Below, piece after piece: positions 10,080-22,373 of a stretch of 64,000 nucleotides of DNA. This DNA comes from Persicaria tinctoria (Eukaryota; Streptophyta; Magnoliopsida; Caryophyllales; Polygonaceae), in NCBI GenBank assembly GCA_037127255.1, contig JBANSL010000003.1:20091314-20155313 (forward strand). The letters are read 5' to 3'. The notes beneath the pieces are model-generated. The model saw nothing but the letters and a program-made list of their open reading frames with translations. It ran no database searches and was not told the DNA's origin. Made by a program: the position numbers and the translations under genes. Positions within the stretch are counted from its first letter, which is position 1. Every line of letters begins with the position of its first letter.

Positions 10080-13000
10080 TTAATAATAACTACGAAGTTT
10101 TTAAAAAAATTATTAAAAAAAACTAAATATTTTATATAGTTTTTATCTCCTAAAAAAGCGTGCATGAATAGTAAAGTGTCAAGTTTTTCCGAACGGAGGT
10201 AATAGTTTTTTTAATTAAAATTTTTTATAATATAATAATTATTGATATGTAGTATTATGTTGTAAAAAAATTTAACTAAAAAAATTAATATTTTATAAAG
10301 TTTTTCGCTCTTTAAACTACGTGTAAAAAAAGTAAAAAGGCTTATATTTATGATGAGAGGGAGTATTAATCATCAGGATTCAGAAGCAAGAAGAAAAAAA
10401 AATATACAATATTTATGAAGAGCTACTGGAACATCAACCATGTGTGATGGATCAGTAAAACCGTCAACAATGGCAGTTATAAAAGGTCTATGAGAATCAA
10501 ACTGGCCTGCACTGCTCAAGTTATGAATGTTCATCACTTTCAACAATCGCAGTTATAGAAGGTCTTTATGAGAATCAAACTGGCCTCCACTGCTCAAGTT
10601 ATGAATGTTCATCACTGGGATCCAGAAACAAAACAATAGTTGAGAAACCCATGAAGACAAACACATAATTTGCATTTTGGCAGTGATGAAGATATGAAAC
10701 ATACAAGGCTGGAATCACCAGTTGTGCAAGAATTCATATGATCATAGCAAAAGGGTTTCCTAATATTCATAATGCTATATTTTGTCCAAAATTATATAAT
10801 CAACCAAAAGACATGGGATGTCTCTAAAGAAGACTGCAAGTATGGAATTCATTTTCATGTAAATGAGAAATTGTCAATCTTTAAGGTTCAAAACTGATCT
10901 CTTCTTTCCACATGCATATGGTCTTAGAGAGAGGTTTGTGGTGACCATGTGACGTGCACAAAAGGTAACAGAACAAAGGTTTGTGCTGACCATGTGACGT
11001 GCACACATAGAAGCCCTCAAAAGTAAGATAGTATTTATCACAGCAGAAAAGGGAAGTTAAACGATTCTCATCAAAGCCTTCCTCAAAAGGTGATTTGCCT
11101 ATCACAAGGCAGAAAAAGAAAGCTGACACCTCAAGCCCTCAACTGTTTTGATAAACAGGAGCAGCAGCAGGATAGATGCTATGATCAATACTCAAGAACA
11201 ACTGTAAGTCTCTAACATGGAAGGTAGCGTGTGCGAGTGTGTAATTTGCTTGCATGATGAATGTAGGAATGGCAGCTCAACAAAAAGGCTTTGTGAGAAC
11301 CAAACTAACCTCCGGTCCTCCACTGCTCAACTTATCATCTTCATCACCGGGGTCAAGTAAAACAAATTGAGAAAAACAAACACACAAAAAAAACACAGCA
11401 GCAAAGTTGTAATTAAGTTATGGTGAGACTGTCTGAAAAATAAAGAAGGCTAGATTAACAAATTCCAGATTATAATGATGGATTTCTCAATCTTCCCTAT
11501 CAAGTCTTGTCGGCTGAGAAATATACTAAACTTTCAAACAAATGAGGTTTGTATTTGAACAAGAATCTTTGGATGTAGTAGTTTTGTAGCATCAGAGAGG
11601 GACCATTTTTACTGTCACTCTAATTTACAAAGCATACAAATGTCCTAAGAACCCAGCAATGGTCAGTTGGCACAGCATTCCACTCAACCCTATCCCCATT
11701 CATAGCACAACCAAAATTCCCCACCACCACCACCACCAGCCACAATAACAATATAGTAGTATCAAAGAAAGCTGAACACTTTAGGTTCAATAAGCAGACA
11801 GCAACAAGTATAACAAATAGAAGAACGAGACAAAGCAGCCATTTAAGTGATCTGCTGTGAGCCTGTGACTATACTTCATGATGGCAGGAGGCTTATTATG
11901 GAAATCCAGACCAGCTGTTAATACATCATTAAAAGGGTCTTACTATCATATTGCAACAAATCTATATTTACCTATAACGGTTTTCTATCCTATAAGAGTA
12001 CTAATTTGGAAATATTTTTCAAATATTAATTAGTTTAGCTTCTCTTTTAATTAGATTCCTAGGGTCGTTTATTTTTTTTGGTAGGGAATCTTTTCCAATT
12101 TAGGATCTTATCCTATGCTCTAAGGGCATAGGATAGAAAGACCTCACCTTTTAATTTATATGGGTTTGAATCCTAGAGCTCTTGTATCATACTCCGTATC
12201 TCATAATTTACCTTTTTCTTGGGGCCTTAGACCAGGGTTTGTGGTGAGGATTGCGATGAAGTGTTGTACAAAAAGACAACACATGATTGATACCCTTATT
12301 CTCAATGGCAGTTCAACTGTTCAAGACCTAAATTCATCCATACATTGTTTATTGTGTACACATGATTGATACCCTTATTCTCACAAAACATTTTTCTTTT
12401 GCCTATCACAAGGTAAAAGAAACAAGCTGCCACCTCAATTGTTTTCTCAAACAGTAGCAGCAGCAGCAAGGTACAAAGTACAGGTGCCAGGATTAAATAA
12501 TCATCAGGATTCAGGAAAAACAAGAAGAAAACTGGAACATATTTAAATTTTTGTTCATGAAGATTGATTGTGTCTGGAAAATGGATATGAATGGAGCATT
12601 TTGTCCTGTGTCAGCAATGGCTGTTTTAGAACGCAACAACAATAACAACAATCCTAGTATATCCCGCTCAGAGCAGGATTTAAGGGGTTGAGATGTACAA
12701 AGGGAGAATATTTTCCGAGTGACCCAAAAGTGTAATACATCCATAAAACGCCTCGAACACTAGTGCACCTATCACCACAAGGGTGCCTATAACAACTCAG
12801 AGCAGATAGCAAACAATAGAACACGCACTCGAGAGAAAGGAGTACAGAAAACGGGAAACTGAGGTGTACCTGAAGAAGGGAAATGCCGAGAGCTCAGTGG
12901 AAGAAGTAATTAAATGAATAGGCTCACAGCATGACCACATGAAACAGCCATGTCCACGGCCTTTGCAACACATCCAAGTGTTTTCTTCTCATCACAACAA

Positions 13001-14298
13001 TTTCTTTCCCAATCAAGGAATAGAAAGTTTATGAGAATTAAACTGACCTCCACTGCTCAACTTATAACTGTTCATCAATGGGATCAAGAAAACTTAACAC
13101 CAAAAAGGCAACCACAAATTAGCATGTCGCTAATGGTGACTATAACACAAGGCTGGAATCACTGGTTATTCACGAATGCATACCAACGTGAGAAAAGGAC
13201 TTCAGGAAAAATGCACCACTTAATGCAAAATTGTATATTTATCAAAATAACTGTTATCTGTATCACGAGGTTAGATTCGTAGAAAAACACAGAAAATACA
13301 TGGAATGTTTATAACATGCCTTTTTAGTAAATGACAATCTTTCCCAACAACAATGTTCAAACCCTAGCACTCTTGTTACCTCGAAAGGGCAGAGAGCAAG
13401 GTTTGTGATGATTGTGAGGGTGCCACGAAAGAGGAAATCACACTAATGATAAGAGTAATATTAATGAACTCTCAAGAACTAAATTAAGCCTTGCACTATT
13501 GTTTATATATGGGGAAGAACAGATAAAAAGCCCTCAGGTCCGGTAGTAGTTATCAATCACAGCAGATAAGGGAGGGTAAATGATTCTCACGAAAGCCTTT
13601 TTCAAAAACTAGTTTGCCTATCACAAGGCAGAACAAGCAAGCTGCCACCTCAACTGCTTTGTCAAACAGGAGCAGCAGCAAGATAGATACTGTAGGAGCC
13701 AAGATTAAGATTCAAGTCAAGAGCGGTAAGAGCAACAACAACAGCATCTAGAACATAAAAGGCTGTGTTTGGATGATTAATTTGGAATAATTTTACTCAT
13801 CTGATGACTGTCAGCAATGACAGCAAAGAAGGCTTTGTGAGAACCAAACTCACTTCCACTGCTCAAATTATCAACTTCATCACTGGGCTGAAGAAAAAAA
13901 AACTGAGAAAACCACAAAAAGCAACTAATTTTCATTCAAGTAATGCTCTTGATATCCGTAAATTAGGGTAGAGGAGGAAATTAATTTTGCTAGAAAAATT
14001 GTCTTTGAGAAAAAAAATGAAGTTTGTATTTGAACCAAATGCAGTTTGTATTTGAACCAAATGCAGTTTGTATTTGAACAAAAATCTTTGGAAATTGAAG
14101 GCTTGTAGCGGCATTGAGGGACCATTAAATTTCACCTTCCTTCACCTGTTGTTTTTATTTACACACAGGATAAAAAATACAATGTATGATACTGGTAAAA
14201 AAGGTTCAGCAGATGTTTAATGGCACTCTGGACATAAAAAGAGCAAACATAAGCCCTTAGAACCCAACAATGCTCCCATATTCCATTAAAGCCAATCC

Positions 14299-14398
14299 TT
14301 AAATTTGGTAAATAAAGAGCGGTCATTCGGGGTTCGAACCGGGGACCTTTGGGAACTACCCGCAAGTCATTTCCAGTTGAACCATTCTGGAATGATTT
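14299..14398 (-). mobile_element. tRNA-derived SINE, about 100 bp
   Basis: Flanked by a 15-bp direct repeat, cattaaagccaatcc, at 14284-14298 and 14399-14413. The minus strand carries a Pol III A box TGGTTCAACTGG and B box GGTTCGAACCC about 45 nt apart, and ends in CTCTTTATTTACC. These are the hallmarks of a tRNA-derived SINE inserted by target-primed reverse transcription. It interrupts one unit of the surrounding repeat array. Confidence 0.85.
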
Positions 14399-17300
14399 CA
14401 TTAAAGCCAATCCCCAATCATAGCAGAAGCAGATTTCACAACCACAACCATCACCACCACCCACAGTAACAATAAGCATATTATGGGACTCATAAGAACA
14501 AGGGTCAACAAATAGACAGCCACAAGTATAACAAGAAGAAGTGGAATAAGATCAAGAAGACTCCCCCAATGTAGGCGATCTGCTGTAAGTCTACTTCGTT
14601 ATGGGGAGGCTTATATGAAAATCAAGACCAACTGCTTGCATAATTAAAAGGGTGTTTCATCATAGGGCAACAAATCAATATTTCACTTTTATCAACACAT
14701 TAAATGAAATAAAAGGCCATGCCACATGACATATGGCAAAGAATAAGTATTTCATTTCCTAGAGCTCTTGCAGGGCCTCAGCGCAGGGTCTGTGGTGAGG
14801 CTTGCGATGGTGTATCGTGCAAAAAGACGTATCAGAATCATGAATAACACATTTAATCTCAATGACAATTCAAGAACTAAATAATTCATGCATTATTTGT
14901 CAAATATACATGGCGAAGAAAACACAGAAGCCCTCAGATTATGTAGCGAACTAGTAATTATCATAGCAGAAACAAGTGGTCGAATGATTCTCATTAAAGC
15001 CCCTCAAAATTGTCTTCTGCCTATCACAAGGCAAAAGAACAAGCTGTCACCTCAACTGTTTTCTCAAACAGGAGCAGCAGCAAGGTAGGAAGTAAAGGCG
15101 CCAGGATTGGTTAATCATCAGGATTCAGAAGCAACAAGAAGAAAAACAGGATCATATGTTATTATTTTTGGTCAGAAATAACCACTGGAGCATCAATAGT
15201 GTGTGAAAAATGAATATAGATCACTAAAACTGTCAACAATGACAGTTATAGAAGGTCTTTATGAGAATCAAACTGGCCTCCACTGCTCAACTTATGAATG
15301 TTCATCACTGGGCTCAAGAAACAAAACAACAGTTGAGAAAAACCCACAAAGACAAAAGTATAGATCACTAATGCTATATTTTGTGCGAAATTATATAAAC
15401 ATCCAACAAACATGGAATGCCTTTTCAAGTAGATGAGAAATTGGCAATCTCTACCTAAAGAAAGATTTAAATCCCAAAACTCTTCTTCCCTCATTCACAG
15501 GTTCTTGGAGCAAGGTTTGTGATGACCATTAGACTGATGCAAAAGGTAATAGAATGAATAACACAACTAATCTGAATGAAAATTTAAGAACCAATCCTTG
15601 AATTAGCATGTATACAAGGGAAATGACAAATAGAAACCCTCAGGTTAGACAGCGATTATCATCGAGAAAAGGAAGGTTAAATGGTTCTTCGTCAAAGCCT
15701 TTCTCAAAACCTATTGTTCTTAACACATATTTCACTTTTATGATTTTTATCAACAAACTAAATTAAAAGAACACTCTGGCCACATGGCATAGGCAAACAA
15801 ATCAGTATTCCATTTTTATGGGTTCAAAAGCTAGTGTTCTTGTTGTATATCCCCCAATTTACTTCTTTCACTGGGCCTAGAAGCAGGGTCTGAGGTGAGG
15901 CTTGTGGTGGAATTTCAAACAGAAACAAATCACATAACAATACCCTTTATCTCAATGGAAATTCAAGAACTAAATTACTCCATGCATTATTCGTTGCATG
16001 AACAAGGTGAAGAAAAGATAGAATCCCTCGGGTTATATAGCAAACTAGCAATCGCCACCTCAACTGATTTCACAAACAGGAGCAGCAGCAAGGTAATTAA
16101 TCATCAGGATTCAGGAACAACAAGAAGAACAAAGAGTAAATCATATTATTAGTTTTGCTCAAAAGAACTACTAGAACATTGATGGTGTTGCAAATCGATA
16201 TGGATGCATATAACTGTCAACAACAGAAGTTATAAAAGGTCTTTAAAGAACCAAGCTAACCTCTACTGCACATCTTAAGAAGGTTCATCACTAGGCTCAA
16301 GAAACAAAACAGTAGTTGAGAAAGCCAGTAAAACACACATAATTTGCATTTTGATAATGGTGAATATATGAAACACAATGCTGGAATCACCAGTTATGCA
16401 TGAACGCATTTGAGCATAAGAAAAAGGACTTTCAGAAATGCTGTATTTTGTGCAATATTAAAGATGGAATACCTCTGTATGAGTATGGAATGCTTTTTCA
16501 AGTAAATTAGAAACTGCAGATATCTTCCTAGATGAACGTTCAAAGCCTAGAATTCTTTTTTCCTGATTCAAAGGGTCATAGAGCAAGGTTTGGGTGATCA
16601 TGAGACTCGGCCAAAAGAAATAGAGCAAATGGCACGATTAACCTAAATCAAAATTTAAAAACTACTCCTTGGATTAGTGTTGTTTACATATGGGAAGAAG
16701 AGACAGAAACCCTCAGGTTAGATGGTAATTATCACAGCAAAAAAGGGAGCATAAATGATTCTCATCATAGCATTTCTCAAAAATTGCTTTGTCAATCACA
16801 AGCGAGCTGCCACCTCAACTGTTTTTGTCGAACAGAAGCAACAGCAAAATAGAGACTATAGGAGCTGGGATCAATATTCAAGAATAACAAACAGATCAAC
16901 AACAAGAACTGGAACACCTTTATATTTTTGGTATGGAAAATGGATATGAATGCAGTATTGCATTTGCTGTCAAGTGTCAACAATGGCGGTGATAGAAAGT
17001 CTTAGTAAGAATCAAACTGACCTCCCCTGCTCAACTTGGGAATGTTCATCATTAGACTCAAGAAAAAAAAATCACGAAGGCAAACACAAAATTTCACTTT
17101 GGTAATGGAGAATATACAACATAAGGCCGAAATCACCGGTTAGTTTGAATGCATATCAGGATATGAACATGAGAAAAGGACTTCCTGAAAATGCTACAGT
17201 TTGTGCAAAACTGTACTTGTAAGTTGTAACATGTGGTTCAATTCAAGGAAAACCCAGATAATACATGGAATGCTTTTGTAATTAAGTATAGAATGCCTTT

Positions 17301-18824
17301 TTCAAGTAATAATAATCTCTCACTAGAGCAATGTCCAAAACCTAGCATTCTTGTTACCTTGAAAGGGCCATAGAGCAAGGTTTGTGGTGATTGTGAGGGT
17401 ACTGAGAAAAAGGAAATCACATTAATGATACCCCTAATCAAAGTGAAAAATCAAGACCTAAATTAAACCATGCACAATTGTTTATACACGGGGAAGGACA
17501 GATAAAAGCCCTCAGGTTAGATAATAGTTATCATAGCAGAAAAGGGAGCGTAAATGAAAATCACCAAAGCCTTTTTCAAAAACTTGTTGGCCTATCACAA
17601 GCCAAAACAAGCAAGCTGCCACCTCAACTGTTTTGTCAAACAGGAGCTGCAACAAGATAGAGAGAATAGATTCCAGAATCAAGAACTACAAGAGCATCTA
17701 TAACAGCATCTGGAACATAAAAGGTTGTATTTTGATCCTTAATTTGAAATAATTTTACATACATGATGACTGCCAGCAATGACAGCTAAAGAAGAAGGCT
17801 CTGTGAGAACCAAAGTCACCTACACAGCTCAAATTATCTACTTCTTCACTGGGCTTGGGAAAAAATTTGAGAAAAAACCCAGAAGGCAGCAAATTTTCAT
17901 TTAAGTAATGGTAATAATATCCAAAAATAATGGTAGATCCAACAAGTTCAAGCTTCGAATGGTACACTTTTAGGTACTTTAGGGTTTCTAAAAGTAAAAT
18001 TATACAATCAATCCCAAAACTGTATCTATATCAAGGTTAAATTCATGCCAGAACGGAACATGTATTGATGAAGAGGAAATTAATTTTGCTAGAAAATTTG
18101 CTTTTGAAAAATAAAATAAAATAAAATGAAGCACTCTGTTACGTTCATAGGGCAAGGTTTGTGATGATTGTTCGGGTGTCACGGAAGAGGAAATCACACT
18201 ATGACACTATGATGCAATCTTAATGAAAACTCAAGAACCAAATAAACCCTAGCATATTGTGCATGTATGGGAATAACATATTGAAGCCCTCAGGTAAGAT
18301 AGTAGTTATCCCAGCAGAAAGGGAGGTTAAATGATTCTCAAGGCAGAACAAACCAGCTGTCACCTCAACTGTTTGATGTTTTGTCAAACAGGAGCAGCAG
18401 CAAGATTAGAGAGTACAGATGTCAGGTTCAAGAGCAACAGCAATAACAACAACAACAACATCAACAAGAACATAAGGGTGTGTTTGGATTATTTGTTTGC
18501 ATGAATGATGACTGTCAGCAATGACAGCTATAGAAAAAGGCTCTGTGAGAACCAAATTTCACCTCCACTGCTCACCTTATCAAGTTCATCACCGGGCTCA
18601 AAGGAAAAAGGTTCAGAAAGCCACACATACACCCAAAAAAAATATATGGAGCAAACATGTTTAGGGTTTCTAGATGCAAAATTCTACGGCATACGATCAC
18701 CCCCAAAACTGTATCTGTACCTTGAGGTTAAAATCAAACAAAACCAGAAAATGCATGGAGAAGGAGGAAACTAAATTTTGATTTTGAAAAAATCGAAAAC
18801 TGGAGAAATGGAGTAAGATAGGAA

Positions 18825-18850
18825 GAAGAAGAAGAAGAAGAAGAAGAAGA
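18825..18850 (+). repeat. (GAA)n microsatellite
   Basis: About nine GAA/AAG units at the right edge of the repeat array. Confidence 0.9.
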
Positions 18851-18879
18851 CATATGCAGTTCAAGTAGTGAGAAATTGA

Positions 18880-19165
18880 CGCTTTCCCTGCTTAATTTCT
18901 CGATCAGCTACGGACATTTGTGTTTTGAAAACAGAAATCCAATTGTAAATTTTGAAAGCAGGAAAGGAGGAGTTTGGTACCGAAATGTCGAGTATTTCGA
19001 TGCAGGGACCTCGGGAGGAGCTGAAGAAGATGGGAGTTCAAGTAGCTGGCGCTATAGTGGTGGCAGCGGTGGAGAGACGGTGGCGGGATCGACGAGTGAT
19101 CACAGTCCAGACCACTGCGATTTCTGACTTTGTTATTTTCGCTGGGGCTAGGGTTTGAAATTTGG
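18880..19165 (-). promoter_or_regulatory. Possible transcript start and 5' leader reading into the repeat array
   Basis: On the minus strand this block is CT-rich, contains CAAACCCTAGCC (common in plant 5' leaders) and has higher GC than its surroundings. The array to the left would then be its introns or a long non-coding transcript. Overlapping ORFs occur on both strands (one near 18952-19158 plus, one near 18904-19206 minus) but neither product is recognisable. Weak inference. Confidence 0.2.
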
Positions 19166-19199
19166 AATGCCATGGATGATAGATGGGTCCATATATTCT

Positions 19200-20194
19200 G
19201 TCCCAATCCCGTCCCCTTTTCTATTTTTGTTTTTATAATCTATTTTTATTTATTTATTTTGTTTTAATTTTTTCAATTAAAAATTGTGAGGGAAAGGACT
19301 CATCCCTATTGTCGGTTTCTCGACTATCGTTGGGCCGGTGAACCTCTCGTCGGAGACTCATAACCCCTCTTCGGAGGCACATAACCACTATTCGGAGGCA
19401 ATCAAACCCTATTCTGAGGCCAGGTTTCCTTCTCGATTGAGGCTCCCCTCGTTGGAAGCTCTTAATCTTCTCTTCGGAGGTCAGTCTTCTGTCGTGATGG
19501 CCGACAAACTGGCTCTCTTGCTGCGTTCTTCCTCCCACCTTCGGGTTGGGAAATATTTCACCCCGGGCGCCGCCCTAGGCTATATAACCTTCTTTCGACC
19601 ATGCCTCCTCGGTTTAGTGCAAGTCGTTTTCTGAAATTGGGGGTTGTTGGGTTCTGTGGTTCATCCCTCAACCTCTTTCCTCCCCCTCTGGGCTTAATTT
19701 ATTTTTAATCTAATCTCTTCTGGATGTCTCTTGTTGCTCCGGCCCGGTTTCTCGGTGTTGTTGCCTCCATCTAGCTCTCCTTTCGTCGTCCGTTTGCTCG
19801 GTCACCGTTGTACTCGTGGTCGGCTTTCGTTTGCGCGCGATGGCATCGTCCTGTTGTTGTTGGGCTCCGGTGATTTGCAAGTGGTCGGTCTCTGGTCGGT
19901 TGGCCTAAACTTTTCCACCTTCGCCGACTCCATCTGCAATCCTCTTTAAATCCCTTGTCTTCCCCCTCCGCTTGTTTTCTTTCCACCGGCGGCTTTGCCG
20001 AATCGTCCTCTCCCTTGGCCTACTACTCCTCTTTGTGGTTGGGTGGTGTTTTCCATGGTGCTCTTTCCCCGTTGATCGCACCATCTCTATTTTCCCCTTC
20101 TTTCGGGCTTGGCTTGGGCCCGGTGCAGCCCGAAAATAAGCCTCCCTCCCAAAATTATATATATATAAATTGAAAATAAAAATAAAATGTCGGA

Positions 20195-20198
<4 letters not shown>
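19200..20198. other. GC-richer block without recognisable genes
   Basis: Mixed CT/GC-rich sequence with several overlapping short ORFs but no known domain. It ends in A-rich sequence near 20150-20190, so it may be a non-LTR retroposon fragment. No target duplication was found. Confidence 0.3.

Positions 20199-20227
<29 letters not shown>
20199..20227. repeat. (TA)n microsatellite
   Basis: Uninterrupted TA dinucleotides over about 28 nt. Confidence 0.9.
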
Positions 20228-20232
<5 letters not shown>

Positions 20233-20239
20233 CCCCCTT

Positions 20240-20748
20240 GCTTAAGGGCTCGAAACACCGCTCGAAAGAGGTTGGATTAAATCCCGTTTGGACTTGACTG
20301 GTCTGTTGTGATCGGTATTTCGTGGTTTGCTTTGCTCGGGTGGCATGTGTCTTTGTTTTGGTGCGGCTTGGGGTTCTTCTTCTATGTTGGGGTTCTGGCA
20401 GTCGGAGTCGGGTCTGACTGGGATCGAGGTAGTGTGTACGGGGTGACTCCGTGTTCGGAATGAGCTTCCTAGAGGTTCGTCTTCACTGCCCACAGGGATT
20501 CCTGATGTATCGCCGACCAGCGGTGCTATTTTAGGAAGGTGCTTGGCTTTCGTCCATAGTCTATGTCCCTTTCGTGTTAGATTTAGTTTTCATTGGCTCG
20601 ATTCTTGTAGGGTACGTTTCCACTTGCTATTTTGCATCACTTTTTTTTTTTCGTTTGTATGTTTTGACGGGTTTTCATCTGCCGACTTGTCGGCCATCGA
20701 GATTCAGGTATATCTGATCTCGAATTATTTCATAATAAAAAAAAAAAA
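20240..20748 (+). mobile_element. Possible 3' end of a non-LTR retroposon with poly(A)
   Basis: A GC-richer, T-rich non-coding block that ends in a run of about 12 A at 20737-20748 and sits against AT-rich DNA. This resembles the 3' UTR of a plant LINE or a SINE. No coding sequence or target duplication was recognised. Confidence 0.35.
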
Positions 20749-20783
20749 GTAATTATCATCTTAAAAAAAATTTGTCATTCTAT

Positions 20784-21068
20784 GGGTGTGTATGGAACAC
20801 ATTTTAACTACTTTTAAACTGTTAAAATGGGGTGTTTATTTTTTAACCTGGGAGCATATTTTTTGGAAATTTTTGTTGAAATTTGAAGTTAAAATTTTTT
20901 TGTTTATTTGATTTGAAATTACCATAATACCCCTAATAACTACCAAATAAACTCTACTTTTTACAAATAAACTCTTTTTCGTCTCATACGGTGTTTATAT
21001 TATTCCATAATCTTTTTACACAATTTTTCAACTAGTAACTTTTTTTTAACTCCGTCCAATACGGACCC
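20784..21068. mobile_element. Candidate MITE, 285 bp
   Basis: Ends GGGTGTGTATGGAAC and, inverted, GGGTCCGTATTGGAC, flanked by TAT on both sides (20781-20783 and 21069-21071). AT-rich and non-coding. The superfamily is uncertain. Confidence 0.5.
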
Positions 21069-21074
21069 TATACC

Positions 21075-21416
21075 TTCTTAAAAAAAATTTAACCCTCTTG
21101 TACACGCGATTCCTCCTTCCTTCTTGTTAGTGATTCCTCCTTCCTTTATCTTTCCTTCTTCGACAACGACGTTGTCTTCCTTTTCCTGCTGCCCGCCGAT
21201 CGTAACCTCGACCCGATCTCGTTGTTGACTTCCTCTTCCTGTCGTTGCCGTTCAGATCCTCTTTGCTTCTCTTTCCGCAAGTTTCCTTTCAATCGACCTC
21301 TTTGTGAAGGTAAAGATATCACATGTTGCGAATCTTATGGCTTTGGGCTTTTTTTTTCCTATCTTGCTTTCTCTCTCTATTTGCAAATGCTGCCCCTTTT
21401 TCTTCTTCTTTGCATC
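21075..21416 (+). other. CT-rich UTR-like block
   Basis: 'Ccttccttc' type pyrimidine-rich sequence ending near a plausible donor (GTGAAGGTAAAG near 21305). It resembles a plant 5' leader but no coding exon follows; the LTR-like fragment at 21417 begins instead. Confidence 0.25.
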
Positions 21417-22225
21417 TGTAACGGCCCAGAATTATGATTTCCGGGTTACGTTTCAAGGGATAAAACCCCTTGTTCGGATCTTGCAATCCAGTTACAGGTC
21501 GAGGTTTCAAACTCATTTAAGATTAGTAGAAAGAGGGATTTCAAACCCTAAAACCTCGAAGGGTCATTGGGTACCCTTAACATGTCCTAAGACTATGTCG
21601 TGGAATCCATTTCAAACGGAAGTAAAGCGGAAGCAAGGTAAAGATACAAGTGTCACGGCAGAGCCGGGTCAAAACCAAATCATAAGTGGGTGATTACCAT
21701 TTCTAATGAGTTATAAAATTAGCCCGGTTCTTCGATTCGCAAAAAGGGAACCCCGTCATATAGACATCGAGCACTCAAATCTGTAGAAAATACCTTTAAA
21801 AGAAGAACGGGGAAAGGAGTCAGATCGAGCCACTCATGTGGGACCGGCAGTCCTCGCTCAGGCCACATAGTATGTGCTATACCTAATAAAGATGCTCTAA
21901 TGGAGTATGAAAGGCAAACACACTAGCATGCTCCTATAAAGGGCCCAAGACAATGTCAAGTGGCATATCCCTCTCCTACCTTTGCACCCCTTCCCGTTAG
22001 TGCAGAGACTGGCCAGTTCGGTGCTATAACATAGCAATTTCCTCGTTGTGGTGCACAAACCACGGCATCATCATATCATATCATCTCATCGCTTGCCCGA
22101 TGGTGTTAGGCTATCATATCATGCTCATATAGACTCGATTGACTCAGGGTACCCGATGAGGCTGGGCTACCCTATGACCCTAGTAAAGACTCTGGGACTA
22201 TCACAGATAACGACCGTTTTGTTTC
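21417..22225. mobile_element. LTR-like fragment beginning TGTAACGGCCC
   Basis: Starts TGTAACGGCCCAG, a common start of plant Ty3/gypsy LTRs, and has no coding sequence. I found no second copy in the window and no matching CA end, so it is an orphan or truncated LTR. Confidence 0.35.
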
Positions 22226-22373
22226 AAACGCATAAAGTAAGCAGATGCTCATTCAATTAGTGCAACCTAAACAGGATACTACATGGCATGCTTTTATGCA
22301 TATGCAACACCTAACATAAAACGCATAAAGTAAGCAGATGCTCATTCAATTAGTGCAACCTAAACAGGATACT
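22226..22373 (+). repeat. 55-bp direct duplication
   Basis: A 55-bp block beginning 'aaacgcataaagtaagcaga' and ending 'caggatact' occurs at 22226-22280 and, apparently without change, at 22319-22373, 38 bp apart. The second copy ends exactly where the gag-pro element begins. Confidence 0.9.

Larger units (their letters stand above)
6232..10199. mobile_element. Stowaway MITE B, nested in A and split by a Pack-MULE
   Basis: Left end CTCCCTCCGTTCGGCAAAAC with TA at 6230-6231. The right end reads CCGAACGGAGG before TA at 10200-10201 and is 3 nt shorter than expected. The subterminal 'ctattcatgcacgctttttt' is inverted on the right side. The Pack-MULE at 6355-10079 sits inside it. Confidence 0.85.
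6144..10363. mobile_element. Stowaway MITE A, interrupted by later insertions
   Basis: The left end CTCCCTCCTATCGTAAATGA (after TA at 6142-6143) pairs with the right end ATGATGAGAGGGAG (before TA at 10364-10365). The subterminal 'cacgtagtttaa(g)gagc' is also inverted on the right. Between the ends sits MITE B, so the original element was about 250 bp. Confidence 0.85.
6066..18900. repeat. Array of diverged 0.75-1 kb repeats
   Basis: Two landmarks recur. One reads roughly 'agcaatgacag...gagaatcaaactggcctccactgctcaa' (near 10541, 11262, 13010, 13806, 15232, 16213, 16975, 17768, 18510). The other reads 'cctcaactgtttt...caaacaggagcagcagcaag' (near 11145, 12437, 13655, 15050, 16060, 16820, 17620, 18364, with a first partial at 6090). 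A third recurring block is 'agcaaggtttgtggtga'. Spacing is about 740-805 bp at the right end and longer and irregular to the left. The 6.1-10.4 kb transposon cluster interrupts one unit: left flank 6090-6143 and right flank 10364-10460 join to match 15050-15240. No unit carries a convincing ORF. A CT-rich block that could be a minus-strand transcript start lies at the right end. Confidence 0.75.

Noticed and set aside
18952..19158. 68-codon plus-strand ORF in a GC-rich block
   Set aside because: The overlapping minus-strand frame is just as long and the block looks like a 5' leader on the minus strand; no recognisable product.
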